Shown here: positions 24,448 through 32,604 of the stretch, piece by piece
How positions within the stretch are numbered: the stretch's first letter is position 1
Layout: the number at the start of each line of letters is the position of its first letter
NCBI RefSeq assembly: GCF_900105245.1
Contig: NZ_FNSZ01000001.1
Coordinates: 3,968,001 to 4,032,000 of the forward strand
Length of the DNA stretch: 64,000 nucleotides
Source: Streptomyces sp. 1222.5
GTDB lineage: Bacteria > Actinomycetota > Actinomycetes > Streptomycetales > Streptomycetaceae
Direction of reading: 5' to 3'
Made by a program: the position numbers and the translations under genes
The notes under the pieces: generated by a model
Database searches by the model: none
Told to the model about the DNA's origin: nothing
What the model saw: only the letters and a program-made list of their open reading frames with translations

Positions 24448-24476
24448 TTGACTGAGGGTCACTCTCGGGTTAGCGA
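24448..24476 (+). promoter_or_regulatory. Candidate promoter TTGACT-N17-TAGCGA
   Basis: TTGACT (24448-24453) and TAGCGA (24471-24476) are spaced exactly 17 bases apart, upstream of the solute-binding protein start near 24493. The spacing and -35 box suit the major vegetative sigma factor. Confidence 0.55.
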
Positions 24477-24492
24477 TGTGAGGGAATCGTGC

Positions 24493-25824
24493 GTGTCCAT
24501 GACCGGCAGGCGACGCACCGCTAGTACTTTCCTCCACTCCTTGTCCCGCCCCGGCAGAGCCGGCGCCCTGTACCTGGGCGCGATGGCCCTCTGTGCGTCG
24601 TTCACCGCCGGATGCGGGGTCATCCCCGGTGCCACGGGGGGCTCCGGGGATGACCCGATCAAGGTGATGACCTGGGCGCCGCAGGACACCGACGCCACGA
24701 ACAAGCCCGGCATGCCCGCCATGGCCCGCGCCTACGCCAAGTGGATCAACGCCCAGGGTGGCCTCGGCGGCCGGGAGGTCGAGGTCCTGACCTGCAACGA
24801 CCACAACGACAGCGTGGGCGCCGCGAAGTGCGCCCGCCGCGCGGCGAAGGAGGACGTCGTCGCGGTCGTCGGGTCCTACAGCCAGTTCGGCGACTCCTAC
24901 CTCGCCCCGCTGGAGGGCGCCGGCATCCCCTACATAGGCGGCTACGGCGTCACCAACGACGAGTTCACCGGCCCCATGTCGTATCCGGTCAACGGCGGTC
25001 AGCCGGCCCTGCTCGCCGGTCTCGGCCGGGCCCTCGCCGAGACGTGCGGCAACGTTTCGCTGGTCCGCCCCGACAGCATCGCGGGCGACGAGCTGCCCAC
25101 GATGCTCGACTCGGGGCTGAAGGCGGGCGGGCACGCGAACGCGGACGACCAGCTGGCCGCCGAGGACGCCACCGAGTACGGCGGCCAGGCCGACCGGGCG
25201 CTGCGCGACGCCACCGAGGACGTCCTGAAGAAGGGCTGTGTGGTGCCCGCGCTCGGGGACCGCACCGACACCTTCATGGACTCCTTCCGGCGGGCTCGGG
25301 AGGACTTCCCCGACGTGCGCATGGCGACCGTGCTCGGCAGTGTCGACCAGACGGTGATCAACGCCACGGGCGGCGCGTCCAGCCCGTACGAGGGCGCCTA
25401 CATCACTGGCTGGTACCCGCCGGCGTCGGACGCGCGGTGGGCCCAGATGAAGGACGTGATCAACAAGGAGGCCTTCGGCGACAACCGCATCGACCCCGCG
25501 GACGCCGGAGTGCAGACCACCTGGATCGCCTACACGGTGCTCAAGGCCGTCCTGGAGAAGATCGGCGAGGGCGAGGTCAGCGCCGACACGGTGCGCCGGA
25601 CCCTCAACGACGATCTGCGGGTCTCCACCGGGGGCCTCACCCCGACGCTGCACTGGCCCTACGAGAGCAAGCTCGCCGGGGTCGGCTTCCCCCGACTGGT
25701 CAACGCGAACGTGACCCTTCAGGTGGTCCAGGGCGGCAGGCTGGTCGCGGCCCGCAAGGGCATCGGCGGCAGCAACGGCATCGCCGACATGACGAGGACG
25801 CTGGAGAACGCGGACGTGCAGTGA
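24493..25824 (+). CDS. ABC transporter substrate-binding lipoprotein (branched-chain amino acid/amide type)
   Basis: This protein of about 443 aa has a basic N-terminus, a hydrophobic core (ALYLGAMALCASFTAG) and a Cys consistent with a lipobox (TAGC), so it is probably a membrane-anchored lipoprotein; the -3 position is Thr rather than Leu. The mature part is a periplasmic-binding type I fold: IKVMTWAPQDTDATNKPG, WINAQGGLGGREVEVLTCND and VVAVVGSYSQFGDSYLAPLEGAGIPYIGGYG. GTG 24493 has GAGGGA at good spacing; GTG 24478 and ATG 24499 are alternatives. No permease or ATPase genes are adjacent, so it is an orphan binding protein or a sensor. Confidence 0.85.
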   Translation: MSMTGRRRTASTFLHSLSRPGRAGALYLGAMALCASFTAGCGVIPGATGGSGDDPIKVMTWAPQDTDATNKPGMPAMARAYAKWINAQGGLGGREVEVLTCNDHNDSVGAAKCARRAAKEDVVAVVGSYSQFGDSYLAPLEGAGIPYIGGYGVTNDEFTGPMSYPVNGGQPALLAGLGRALAETCGNVSLVRPDSIAGDELPTMLDSGLKAGGHANADDQLAAEDATEYGGQADRALRDATEDVLKKGCVVPALGDRTDTFMDSFRRAREDFPDVRMATVLGSVDQTVINATGGASSPYEGAYITGWYPPASDARWAQMKDVINKEAFGDNRIDPADAGVQTTWIAYTVLKAVLEKIGEGEVSADTVRRTLNDDLRVSTGGLTPTLHWPYESKLAGVGFPRLVNANVTLQVVQGGRLVAARKGIGGSNGIADMTRTLENADVQ

Positions 25825-25880
25825 GCCCGGCCGGGCCGCCCCGGCCGCGCCCGCCTCGGACGTGCCTCACACCGCGGGCC

Positions 25881-27557
25881 TCACAGCTGGGTGGGCTGGC
25901 GCTGGGTCAGGCCGTACTTCTGCGCGATGGCGTTCCAGAGCGCGGCCGCCTTGGTCTTCTGCGCGCTGGCGGTGCCGCTCTCCCGGTTGCCGGCCGCGGT
26001 CTCCCCGGTGGTGCGGGCGTGGCCCTTCTTGCAGCCCTTGTGGCCGCCCTTGACCTGGCCGGCCCAGGCCGCGTAGTGGTTGTCGGCCGCGGCGGACGCC
26101 TGCCAGGCCTTGGTCAGGGCCGCGGTCAGCTCGCCGTTGCCGGGAAGCTTGTCCACGGACAGCTGCCCGAGCCGGGTGACCAGGGCGTTGCGCTGCCTGG
26201 CCGCGTCGCGCAGGTTGGTGGCGGACTGGTCGAGGTCGGCACACTGCCTGACGTTGCCCACCGCCTTGATCACCGAGGCGCGGCTGCTGCCGCTGTCGGC
26301 GAGCAGCTTGTCCAGCGCGACGGCCTGCTGCCGGGCGGGGTCGGCGGTGGGCGAGGCGGAGTCCTGGGTGGCCGGGGACGCGGCGGCGACCGGCTTGTCG
26401 TCGGTGCCCTGGTCCTTGCCGCCCCCGCTGCTGAGCAGCGCGCCGGCGCCCACCCCGACGAGGACGATGCCGAGCCCGACGGCGGCGATCAGCGGCACCC
26501 GTGACCGGCCGCTCCGCCGGCCGTCGTCGCCGTCGTCGTGCATCGCCCCGTAGGAGTCCCGTGCCGGGCCGTACGACGACTGCGCCGGGCCCGGGTAGGC
26601 GTCCCGCTGGACGCGCGGGAGCTGCTGGGTGGACCCGGCCGGGGCGTCCCCGTGCGCGGGGCCACCGCGGAAGAGGTTCTCGAACTCGGCGGGCGGCTGC
26701 CGGTCGCCGCCCTGCGCCTGGACGGTGTACGGCGGGATGAACTGCGTGGCGTCCGCGTCGGAGTGCGCGGGCGCCGCCTGCTGCTGCGCGCGGCCCAGGT
26801 AGCGCGTCTCCTCACCGGCGGACTCCGGTGGCAGCGCCCCCGGCGTCACCGGCGGGATGTACTGGGTCGCGCCGTCGGCCGCGGCGGCCTGCACGGGCGG
26901 GATGTACTGCGTCGCCCCGTCGGCGGCGGCCGCCTGCGCGGGCGGCATGTACCGGGTCGCGTCGTCCGCCGCCGGGACGGGCGGGATGTACTGCGTGGCG
27001 CCGTCGGCCGTCGGCGGCAGCGGGCCCGCGGCCGGGTACGCCCCCGGTACGGCGGGCGGCAGTGGCGCGGCCGGTGCCTGGTACGGGTGCTGGGGCTGCT
27101 GGTACTGCTGCGCGTACGGGTCGGACGCGCCGTACCCGGGCTGCTGACCGCCGCCGTACTGCGCCTGCCCTTCACCGGCGCCGTGCGCGGGCGCCTGGCC
27201 GCCGTACTGCGGCTCCTGGCCGCCGGCGCCGTAGGACGGAGCCTGACCCCCGTAGGGCGCGGCCGGAGCCCCCTCGGGGGGCAGCGGGCCGGGGCCCGCG
27301 GCGGCCGGGGGCCGAGCGCCGGAGGCGTCCCACTGCGGGGCACCCGCCGGGGACCAGCCCTCACCCGGCTGGGGGTTCTGCTGCCCCGGGCCCCAGGAAC
27401 CGCCCCACGCCTGCCCGCCCGCCGGGGCGACGGGGGCGGCCGGGGCCTGCCCGCCTGCCGCGCCCGGCAGCAGGGGCTCGCCTCCGTCGGAGGGCAGCAC
27501 GATGCCTTCGCGCGCGGGCCGCGCCGAGGGCTCCTCGCCCTGTCCACTCTGCGTCAC
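25881..27557 (-). CDS. Repeat-rich single-pass membrane protein
   Basis: This 558-aa protein has a Pro/Gly/Gln/Ala-rich N-terminal half (residues 1-380) with tandem (D)GATQYIPPV-type units, one TM helix (about 397-417, LIAAVGLGIVLVGVGAGALL) after a basic RRSGRSR stretch, and an extracellular C-terminal helical domain with Cys in RQCADLD and HKGCKKGHA. The expected topology is N-in, C-out. The repeated Thr in the ATQ[YF]IPP motif recalls disordered tails phosphorylated by Ser/Thr kinases, but that is inference. GTG 27557 follows AGGAG. No enzymatic domain was recognised. It may be a cell-envelope or division-associated scaffold. Confidence 0.75.
   Translation of the reverse strand: MTQSGQGEEPSARPAREGIVLPSDGGEPLLPGAAGGQAPAAPVAPAGGQAWGGSWGPGQQNPQPGEGWSPAGAPQWDASGARPPAAAGPGPLPPEGAPAAPYGGQAPSYGAGGQEPQYGGQAPAHGAGEGQAQYGGGQQPGYGASDPYAQQYQQPQHPYQAPAAPLPPAVPGAYPAAGPLPPTADGATQYIPPVPAADDATRYMPPAQAAAADGATQYIPPVQAAAADGATQYIPPVTPGALPPESAGEETRYLGRAQQQAAPAHSDADATQFIPPYTVQAQGGDRQPPAEFENLFRGGPAHGDAPAGSTQQLPRVQRDAYPGPAQSSYGPARDSYGAMHDDGDDGRRSGRSRVPLIAAVGLGIVLVGVGAGALLSSGGGKDQGTDDKPVAAASPATQDSASPTADPARQQAVALDKLLADSGSSRASVIKAVGNVRQCADLDQSATNLRDAARQRNALVTRLGQLSVDKLPGNGELTAALTKAWQASAAADNHYAAWAGQVKGGHKGCKKGHARTTGETAAGNRESGTASAQKTKAAALWNAIAQKYGLTQRQPTQL
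26851..27009 (-). repeat. Tandem repeat encoding GATQYIPP-type units
   Basis: Four near-identical copies begin at 26851, 26896, 26941 and 26980 on the plus strand (periods 45, 45 and 39 bases, or 15, 15 and 13 codons). A more diverged unit is near 26730. Whole-codon periods mean expansion or contraction keeps the frame. Confidence 0.85.
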
Positions 27558-27759
27558 CGGGACTCCTACTAATGGGGGACCTTGTGAATCGTCGGCTCAC
27601 GCTACCGGGTCCCCCGAGCCGGGTGCCACGCAGCTCAGGACGCGATCTTCTTCCCTGTGACGGCAGTAACAGAACAGGCCCGCGAAGCGCTGGTCAACGG
27701 CACCCGGCGCACACCCGGGTGCCGTTTCCCTCACGTTCACACAACTGCGGACCCGGCGT

Positions 27760-29145
27760 TCAGGCGGCCTGCTGGAGGTCGAGGCGGGCCCCGAACTCGC
27801 GTACCACCGCCTCGTCCCGGAAGGGCTCCAGCCGTTGCTGAAGGTCCTCCAGGTACTCGGCGCCCCGGTTGGAGCGGAGCGTCTCCAGCAGTTCGACGGC
27901 CTTCAGGCCGGTGCTGCAGGCCTGTTCGATCTCGCGCTGCTGCACCTGGGCCGTGGCGAGCAGCACATACCCGATGGCGCGCCGGCGGGCCCGGGACTCG
28001 GGGTGCCCCGCCAGCGACTGCTCCGCGTACCGGGCCGCCGCCTCGGGCTGCCCCAGGTCACGGTGGCAGTGCGCCAACTCGTCGGCGAGATAGGCCTCGT
28101 CGAAGTGCGCGATCCACGCCGGGTCGTCGCCGCGGGACGCGTCCGCGCCCTCCATCGCCGTCACCGCACGCCCGCCGGCCGCCTGCGCCGCGCGCACGTC
28201 GCCCAGCAGGGCGTGGCCCCGCGCCTCCGCCGCGTGGAACATCGCCTCCACACGCGGCGACACGTGCCCGCGCGCGCCCTCCTGCGCCGCCCGCGCCAAC
28301 TGGGCGATCTCCCGCGGGTTGCCGAGCTGCGCGGCGAGATGGCTCATGGACGCGGCGAGGACGTACCCCCCGTAGCCGCGGTCCCCGGCCGCCTGCGCGA
28401 GCCGCAGCGACTGGATGTAGTACCGCTGGGCCAGGCCCGGTTGCCCGGTGTCCACGGCCATGTACCCGGCGAGCTCGGTCAACCGGGCTACCGAGGCGAA
28501 GAGTTCACGCCCCACCGCCTCCCGGTACGACCCGGCGAGCAGCCCGGAGACGACGCTGTTGAGGTAGTGCACGACGACCGGGCGGACGTGCCCGCTGCCG
28601 TACTGGTGGTCGAGGTCCACCAGTGCCTGGGTCATCGACCGGACGGCCGCCACGTCGGCCTGGCCGACCCGCGGGCCCGCCTGCCGGGCCACCTGGGCGT
28701 CCGGCGACGAGATCAGCCAGTCGCGGCTGGGCTCGACCAGCGCGGAGGCGGCGACGGAGGAGCCGGACAGGAAGTCCCGGCGCCCCACGTCGCTGCGCCA
28801 CAGCTCGCAGACCTGCTCGATGGCCCCCAGTACCGTCGGCGAGAACTGGAGACCGACACCCGAGGCGAGGTTCTTGCCGTTGGCCATGCCGATCTCGTCG
28901 ATCGTGACCGTACGGCCGAGCTTGCGCCCGAGCGCCTCGGCGATGATCGCCGGGGCCCGGCCCCGCGGCTGCTGGCCGCGCAGCCAGCGGGCCACGGACG
29001 TCTTGTCGTAGCGCAGGTCGAGTCCGTGCTCGGCGCCGCACATGTTGACCCGCCGGGCGAGCCCGGCGTTGGAGCACCCCGCTTCCTGGATGAGTGCCTG
29101 CAGCCGTTCGTTCGGCTGCCGTGCCACGAGAGGCCTTGCGGCCAT
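27760..29145 (-). CDS. NsdA-like TPR transcriptional regulator
   Basis: This 461-aa protein has an N-terminal HTH-like region (about 10-90, LQALIQEAGCSNAGLARRVN and TSVARWLRGQQPRGRAPAIIAEALG). The rest is helical and TPR-like (for example LTELAGYMAVDTGQPGLAQRYYIQSLRLAQAAGD). In my recollection this architecture is that of the Streptomyces NsdA/NsdB group, which represses sporulation and antibiotic production. It starts at ATG 29145. Upstream is TTGACG-N17-TGATCG, whose -35 box overlaps a sequence resembling the cluster operator (29201-29215). It faces a prim-pol-like gene. The exact target genes cannot be deduced. Confidence 0.85.
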   Translation of the reverse strand: MAARPLVARQPNERLQALIQEAGCSNAGLARRVNMCGAEHGLDLRYDKTSVARWLRGQQPRGRAPAIIAEALGRKLGRTVTIDEIGMANGKNLASGVGLQFSPTVLGAIEQVCELWRSDVGRRDFLSGSSVAASALVEPSRDWLISSPDAQVARQAGPRVGQADVAAVRSMTQALVDLDHQYGSGHVRPVVVHYLNSVVSGLLAGSYREAVGRELFASVARLTELAGYMAVDTGQPGLAQRYYIQSLRLAQAAGDRGYGGYVLAASMSHLAAQLGNPREIAQLARAAQEGARGHVSPRVEAMFHAAEARGHALLGDVRAAQAAGGRAVTAMEGADASRGDDPAWIAHFDEAYLADELAHCHRDLGQPEAAARYAEQSLAGHPESRARRRAIGYVLLATAQVQQREIEQACSTGLKAVELLETLRSNRGAEYLEDLQQRLEPFRDEAVVREFGARLDLQQAA

Positions 29146-29200
29146 GTGCTACCCCCTGCGAACCCCTGGAGCGTGACCGTTCGGGACGATCACTGCCCAG

Positions 29201-29215
29201 CTGACATACCGTCAA
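29201..29215. promoter_or_regulatory. Weak match to the cluster operator at the NsdA-like promoter
   Basis: CTGACATACCGTCAA differs from operator copy 2 (4045) at two of 15 positions. Read on the minus strand it contains a TTGACG -35 box for the NsdA-like gene, so the resemblance may be accidental. Confidence 0.35.
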
Positions 29216-29403
29216 TGCGTGACATGTGCGGTTTGCCGGGGTAACGGCGGATGCCACCCCCACCTCTGGCTACCCTTCCCACGCCCTGCTTCCTCCCGCG
29301 CGCCCCCACCCGTGCACCCATGCGCCCCGGCTGCCGGGCCGGTGCTCCTCCCCGGCGCGCGCTCCAGCCGTAACTCCAGGTGGGTGCGGGAGTTGAGTGG
29401 AGC

Positions 29404-30069
29404 GTGGAAGAGACGATCGCGGGCGCCCAGAACACTCAGATGACCGGTCAGATTCCGCAGCAGCGCGGGGAATCGCTGCTGGAGACCGCCGTACGCTACG
29501 CCGAGGAACGGCACTGGGACGTGTTCCCGGGCACCTGGCTGGAATCCGTCGACGGAACACAGCGCTGCTCGTGCGGTGAGGCCGACTGCCCTGCGCCGGG
29601 TGCGCACCCCGCGCGCCCCGACTGGGCGACCCAGGCCACCGGCAGTGCGACCGTCGCCCGCAGGATGTGGCAGAAGCAGCCCACGGCGTCGATCCTGCTG
29701 CCGACGGGACGGACCTTCGACGCGCTGTCCGTCCCGGAGAGCGCCGGCTTCCTCGCACTGGCCCGGATGGAACGCATGGAGCTGACGCTGGGCCCGGTCA
29801 CCCTCTCCCCCGACCGCCGGATGCACTTCTTCGTGCTGCCGGGGGCGTCCGCGAAGGTGCCGGACCTGGTGCGCACCCTGGGCTGGTCGCTCACGTCACT
29901 GGACCTGGTCGCACTGGGCGAGGGGGCGTACGTGGCCGCTCCGCCCACCCGGTTCGGGTCCCGTGGCGCGGTGCAGTGGGCATGCCGGCCCACGCCCGCG
30001 AACCGATGGCTGCCGGACGCCGAGGAGTTGATCTCCCCGCTGGCCTACGCGTGCGGACGGGACCGCTGA
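29404..30069 (+). CDS. Bifunctional DNA primase/polymerase-like N-terminal domain protein (probably catalytically degenerate)
   Basis: A protein of about 221 aa resembling the prim-pol N-terminal domain. A zinc-site-like pattern C-x-C-x4-C-x4-H is seen (CSCGEADCPAPGAH), followed by PARPDWATQATGS and a late MHFFVLPG strand with the His of the active-site region. Where active members carry a D-x-D metal motif this protein reads TFDALSVPESAG, with only one Asp. Polymerase activity is therefore doubtful. GTG 29404 is chosen by similarity to the expected N-terminus; the frame is open to 29380 and no start has a strong ribosome-binding site. It is divergent from the NsdA-like regulator. Confidence 0.75.
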   Translation: MEETIAGAQNTQMTGQIPQQRGESLLETAVRYAEERHWDVFPGTWLESVDGTQRCSCGEADCPAPGAHPARPDWATQATGSATVARRMWQKQPTASILLPTGRTFDALSVPESAGFLALARMERMELTLGPVTLSPDRRMHFFVLPGASAKVPDLVRTLGWSLTSLDLVALGEGAYVAAPPTRFGSRGAVQWACRPTPANRWLPDAEELISPLAYACGRDR

Positions 30070-30115
30070 CGGGCCCCGTTCCCCGCACCCCCGCGCCCGG
30101 CACGGCGGCCGTGGC

Positions 30116-30121
30116 TAGCCT
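30116..30121 (+). promoter_or_regulatory. -10 element TAGCCT of a likely leaderless promoter
   Basis: TAGCCT ends six bases before the ATG at 30128 of the ABC ATPase gene, and no Shine-Dalgarno sequence is present. This is the layout expected of a leaderless transcript. Confidence 0.45.
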
Positions 30122-30127
30122 TCATGC

Positions 30128-30904
30128 ATGACCGAAGCTGCAGTACGTGTGCGGGGGCTCTGGAAGCGGTTCGGGCAGCAGGTGGCTGTCGGGGGAATCG
30201 ATCTGGAGCTGCCGGCCGGGAAGTTCATCGGGCTGGTCGGGCCGAACGGCGCCGGGAAGACGACCACCCTCTCCATGGTCACCGGGCTGCTGCGGCCCGA
30301 CGACGGAACCGTGGAGATCGTCGGCCACGACGTGTGGCGCGACCCGGTGGCCGTCAAGGCACGGATCGGCGTGCTGCCCGAGGGACTGCGGCTGTTCGAG
30401 CGGCTCTCCGGGCGGGAACTGCTCGCCTACTCGGGGCGACTGCGCGGGCTGCCCGGCGACGAGGTCGACAAGCGGGCCACACAACTGCTGGACGTCCTCG
30501 ACCTGGCGGGCTCCCAGCACAAGCTGGTCGTCGACTACTCGACCGGCATGCGCAAGAAGATCGGGCTCGCCGCCGCTCTCCTCCACAACCCCGAAGTGCT
30601 GTTCCTGGACGAGCCGTTCGAGGGGGTCGACCCGGTGTCCGCGCAGATCATCCGCGGCGTGCTGGAGCGCTACACCGCCTCCGGGGCCACCGTGGTGTTC
30701 TCCTCGCACGTGATGGAGCTGGTCGAGTCGCTGTGCGACTGGGTGGCCGTCATGGCCGCCGGACGCATCCGCGCCACGGGCCCCCTGGCCGAGGTGCGCG
30801 GCACGCACCCCACCCTCCAGGGGGCGTTCCTGGAACTGGTCGGGGCGAGCGGCCGGCACACCGGCTCCGACCTGGACTGGCTGGGCGGCGGTGCGGCCCG
30901 ATGA
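30128..30904 (+). CDS. ABC transporter ATP-binding protein
   Basis: This 258-aa ATPase subunit has Walker A GPNGAGKTTT (about residue 40), signature-type STGMRKKI (about 140), Walker B VLFLDEPFEGVD (about 157) and the H-loop in VVFSSHVMELVE. The short YSTGM form of the signature is typical of DrrA/CcmA-like exporters. ATGA overlap with the permease gene shows a two-gene transporter operon. The likely role is export or membrane homeostasis; the substrate is not indicated. Confidence 0.95.
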   Translation: MTEAAVRVRGLWKRFGQQVAVGGIDLELPAGKFIGLVGPNGAGKTTTLSMVTGLLRPDDGTVEIVGHDVWRDPVAVKARIGVLPEGLRLFERLSGRELLAYSGRLRGLPGDEVDKRATQLLDVLDLAGSQHKLVVDYSTGMRKKIGLAAALLHNPEVLFLDEPFEGVDPVSAQIIRGVLERYTASGATVVFSSHVMELVESLCDWVAVMAAGRIRATGPLAEVRGTHPTLQGAFLELVGASGRHTGSDLDWLGGGAAR

Positions 30905-32490
30905 CGAACCCGACCGCCACCGTCGTACGACTGAAACTCGCCCTGCTGCGCAACGGACTGCGGCAGTCCGGGGGCCGGCGGGCCGCGTTCGTCGCCTCCG
31001 CCGTCGTCGCCCTCCTGTTCGCGCTGTCCCAGCTCGCCGGGCTGCTCCTGCTGCGCGGGCAGCCGCACGCCGATGTCGTCGCCGTGGTCGGCACGGCCGT
31101 CCTGGCACTCGGCTGGGCGGTGCTGCCGCTGTTCTTCCCGACCGGCGACGAGACCCTCGACCCGACCCGGCTGGTCCTGCTGCCGCTGCACCCCCGGCCG
31201 CTGGTACGGGCCCTGCTCGCGGCCTCGCTGGTCGGTATCGGCCCCCTGTTCACCCTGCTGGTCCTCACCGGCTGCGCGCTCGCCCTCGCCCACGGCCCCG
31301 CCGGGTACGCCGTCGCGGTCGCCGCCGTGGCGCTCGCCCTGCTGGTCTGCGTGGCCCTCGCTCGGGCCGTCGCCGCCGCCAACGTACGGCTGCTGACCAG
31401 CAGGCGGGGCCGCGACCTGGCCGTGCTGAGCGGGCTGGTGATCGCGATCGGCGCGCAGCTCGTCAACTTCGGCGCGCAGCGCCTCGGTTCGGCAGGACTG
31501 GGGCCGCTGCGGCCGGTCGGGGACGTCCTGTCCTGGGTGCCGCCGGCCTCGGCGGTCGGGGCGGTACGGTCCGCGAGCGAGGGCGCGTACGGCGTCGCGG
31601 CCGCCCAACTGGCCGTCTCACTCGCCGGTCTGACGCTGCTGCTGGCGGCCTGGGCGCGAAGCCTGACCCGGCTGATGACGGCGCCCGACGGGTCCACCCT
31701 CCAGCCCCTCGACGCCCCGGCCCGGGACCGCTCCGGCACCGCCGGACCGGCCCGGCTGCTGCCGGGCGGACGCACGGGCACGGTCATGGAACGCAGCCTG
31801 CGCTACATCTGGCGCGACCCGAAGACCAAGGCCGCGTGGGTGACCTCGCTGGCGATCGGACTCATCGTGCCGGTGTTCAACGCCGTGCAGGGCACCGGGT
31901 CGATCTACTTCGCCTGCTTCGCCGCCGGGATGCTCGGCATCCAGATGTACAACCAGTTCGGGCAGGACACCTCCGCGTTCTGGATGGTCGCCATGACGGT
32001 GTCCTCCGCCCGGGACGCCTACGCCGAGCTGCGCGGCCGGGCGCTGGCCCTGATGCTGGTCACCCTCCCGTACGCCGTCCTCGTGACCGTGCTGACGACC
32101 TGGCTGCTGGACGCCTGGGCCCGGCTCCCGGAGGCGCTGGGACTGTCGTTCGCACTGCTCGGCGCGATGCTGGCGACCGGTGCGTGGACCTCGGCCCGCT
32201 TCCCGTACTCCATTCCGCAGGAGGGCCACAAGAACGTCGCCCCCGGACAGGCGGGCCTCGCCTGGATCGCGATCTTCGGCGGCATGGTCGCGGCGGCCCT
32301 CCTGTGCTCCCCCGTCATCGCCCTCACCATCTGGCTCCACGTGACGGCCGACGGTGCCGACCGGACCTGGCTGCTGCTGCCGGCCGGCACGGGCTACGGA
32401 GCGGCCCTCACGGTACTGGGCCTGCGTCTGGCGGCCCCCCGCACGGCGTCCCGCCTCCCGGAGATCCTCACGGCGGTGAGCAAGGGCTGA
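30901..32490 (+). CDS. ABC transporter permease
   Basis: This 529-aa integral membrane protein has roughly 10-12 hydrophobic segments, for example AAFVASAVVALLFALSQLAG near residue 32 and an AVVGTAVLALGWAVLPLFF helix following. It starts at ATG 30901 inside the ATPase stop (ATGA). The cytosolic segment GRTGTVMERSLRYIWRDPKT is typical of ABC-2-like transporter permeases of actinobacteria. It pairs with the preceding ATPase as a homodimeric or heterodimeric exporter. No substrate can be assigned. Confidence 0.9.
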   Translation: MTNPTATVVRLKLALLRNGLRQSGGRRAAFVASAVVALLFALSQLAGLLLLRGQPHADVVAVVGTAVLALGWAVLPLFFPTGDETLDPTRLVLLPLHPRPLVRALLAASLVGIGPLFTLLVLTGCALALAHGPAGYAVAVAAVALALLVCVALARAVAAANVRLLTSRRGRDLAVLSGLVIAIGAQLVNFGAQRLGSAGLGPLRPVGDVLSWVPPASAVGAVRSASEGAYGVAAAQLAVSLAGLTLLLAAWARSLTRLMTAPDGSTLQPLDAPARDRSGTAGPARLLPGGRTGTVMERSLRYIWRDPKTKAAWVTSLAIGLIVPVFNAVQGTGSIYFACFAAGMLGIQMYNQFGQDTSAFWMVAMTVSSARDAYAELRGRALALMLVTLPYAVLVTVLTTWLLDAWARLPEALGLSFALLGAMLATGAWTSARFPYSIPQEGHKNVAPGQAGLAWIAIFGGMVAAALLCSPVIALTIWLHVTADGADRTWLLLPAGTGYGAALTVLGLRLAAPRTASRLPEILTAVSKG

Positions 32491-32529
32491 CCGGACCCTC
32501 CGGCGCCGGACACGGCAGCTCCCTGAGCG

Positions 32530-32545
32530 GCGCGGGGAACCGCGC
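32530..32545. terminator. Short GC hairpin (GCGCGG-GGAA-CCGCGC)
   Basis: A 6-bp GC stem with a GGAA loop, 40 bp past the permease stop and between converging genes. The local sequence resembles a hairpin motif widely repeated in Streptomyces intergenic DNA. Confidence 0.6.
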
Positions 32546-32604
32546 GAACCACCACGACGCACCCGCGGCCGCCGAAGCACGGACGACCGCGGACGATCAG
32601 GCGC

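Noticed and set aside
26851..27009. A CRISPR-like array in the repeat block
   Set aside because: The repeats are in-frame coding repeats with no unique spacers.
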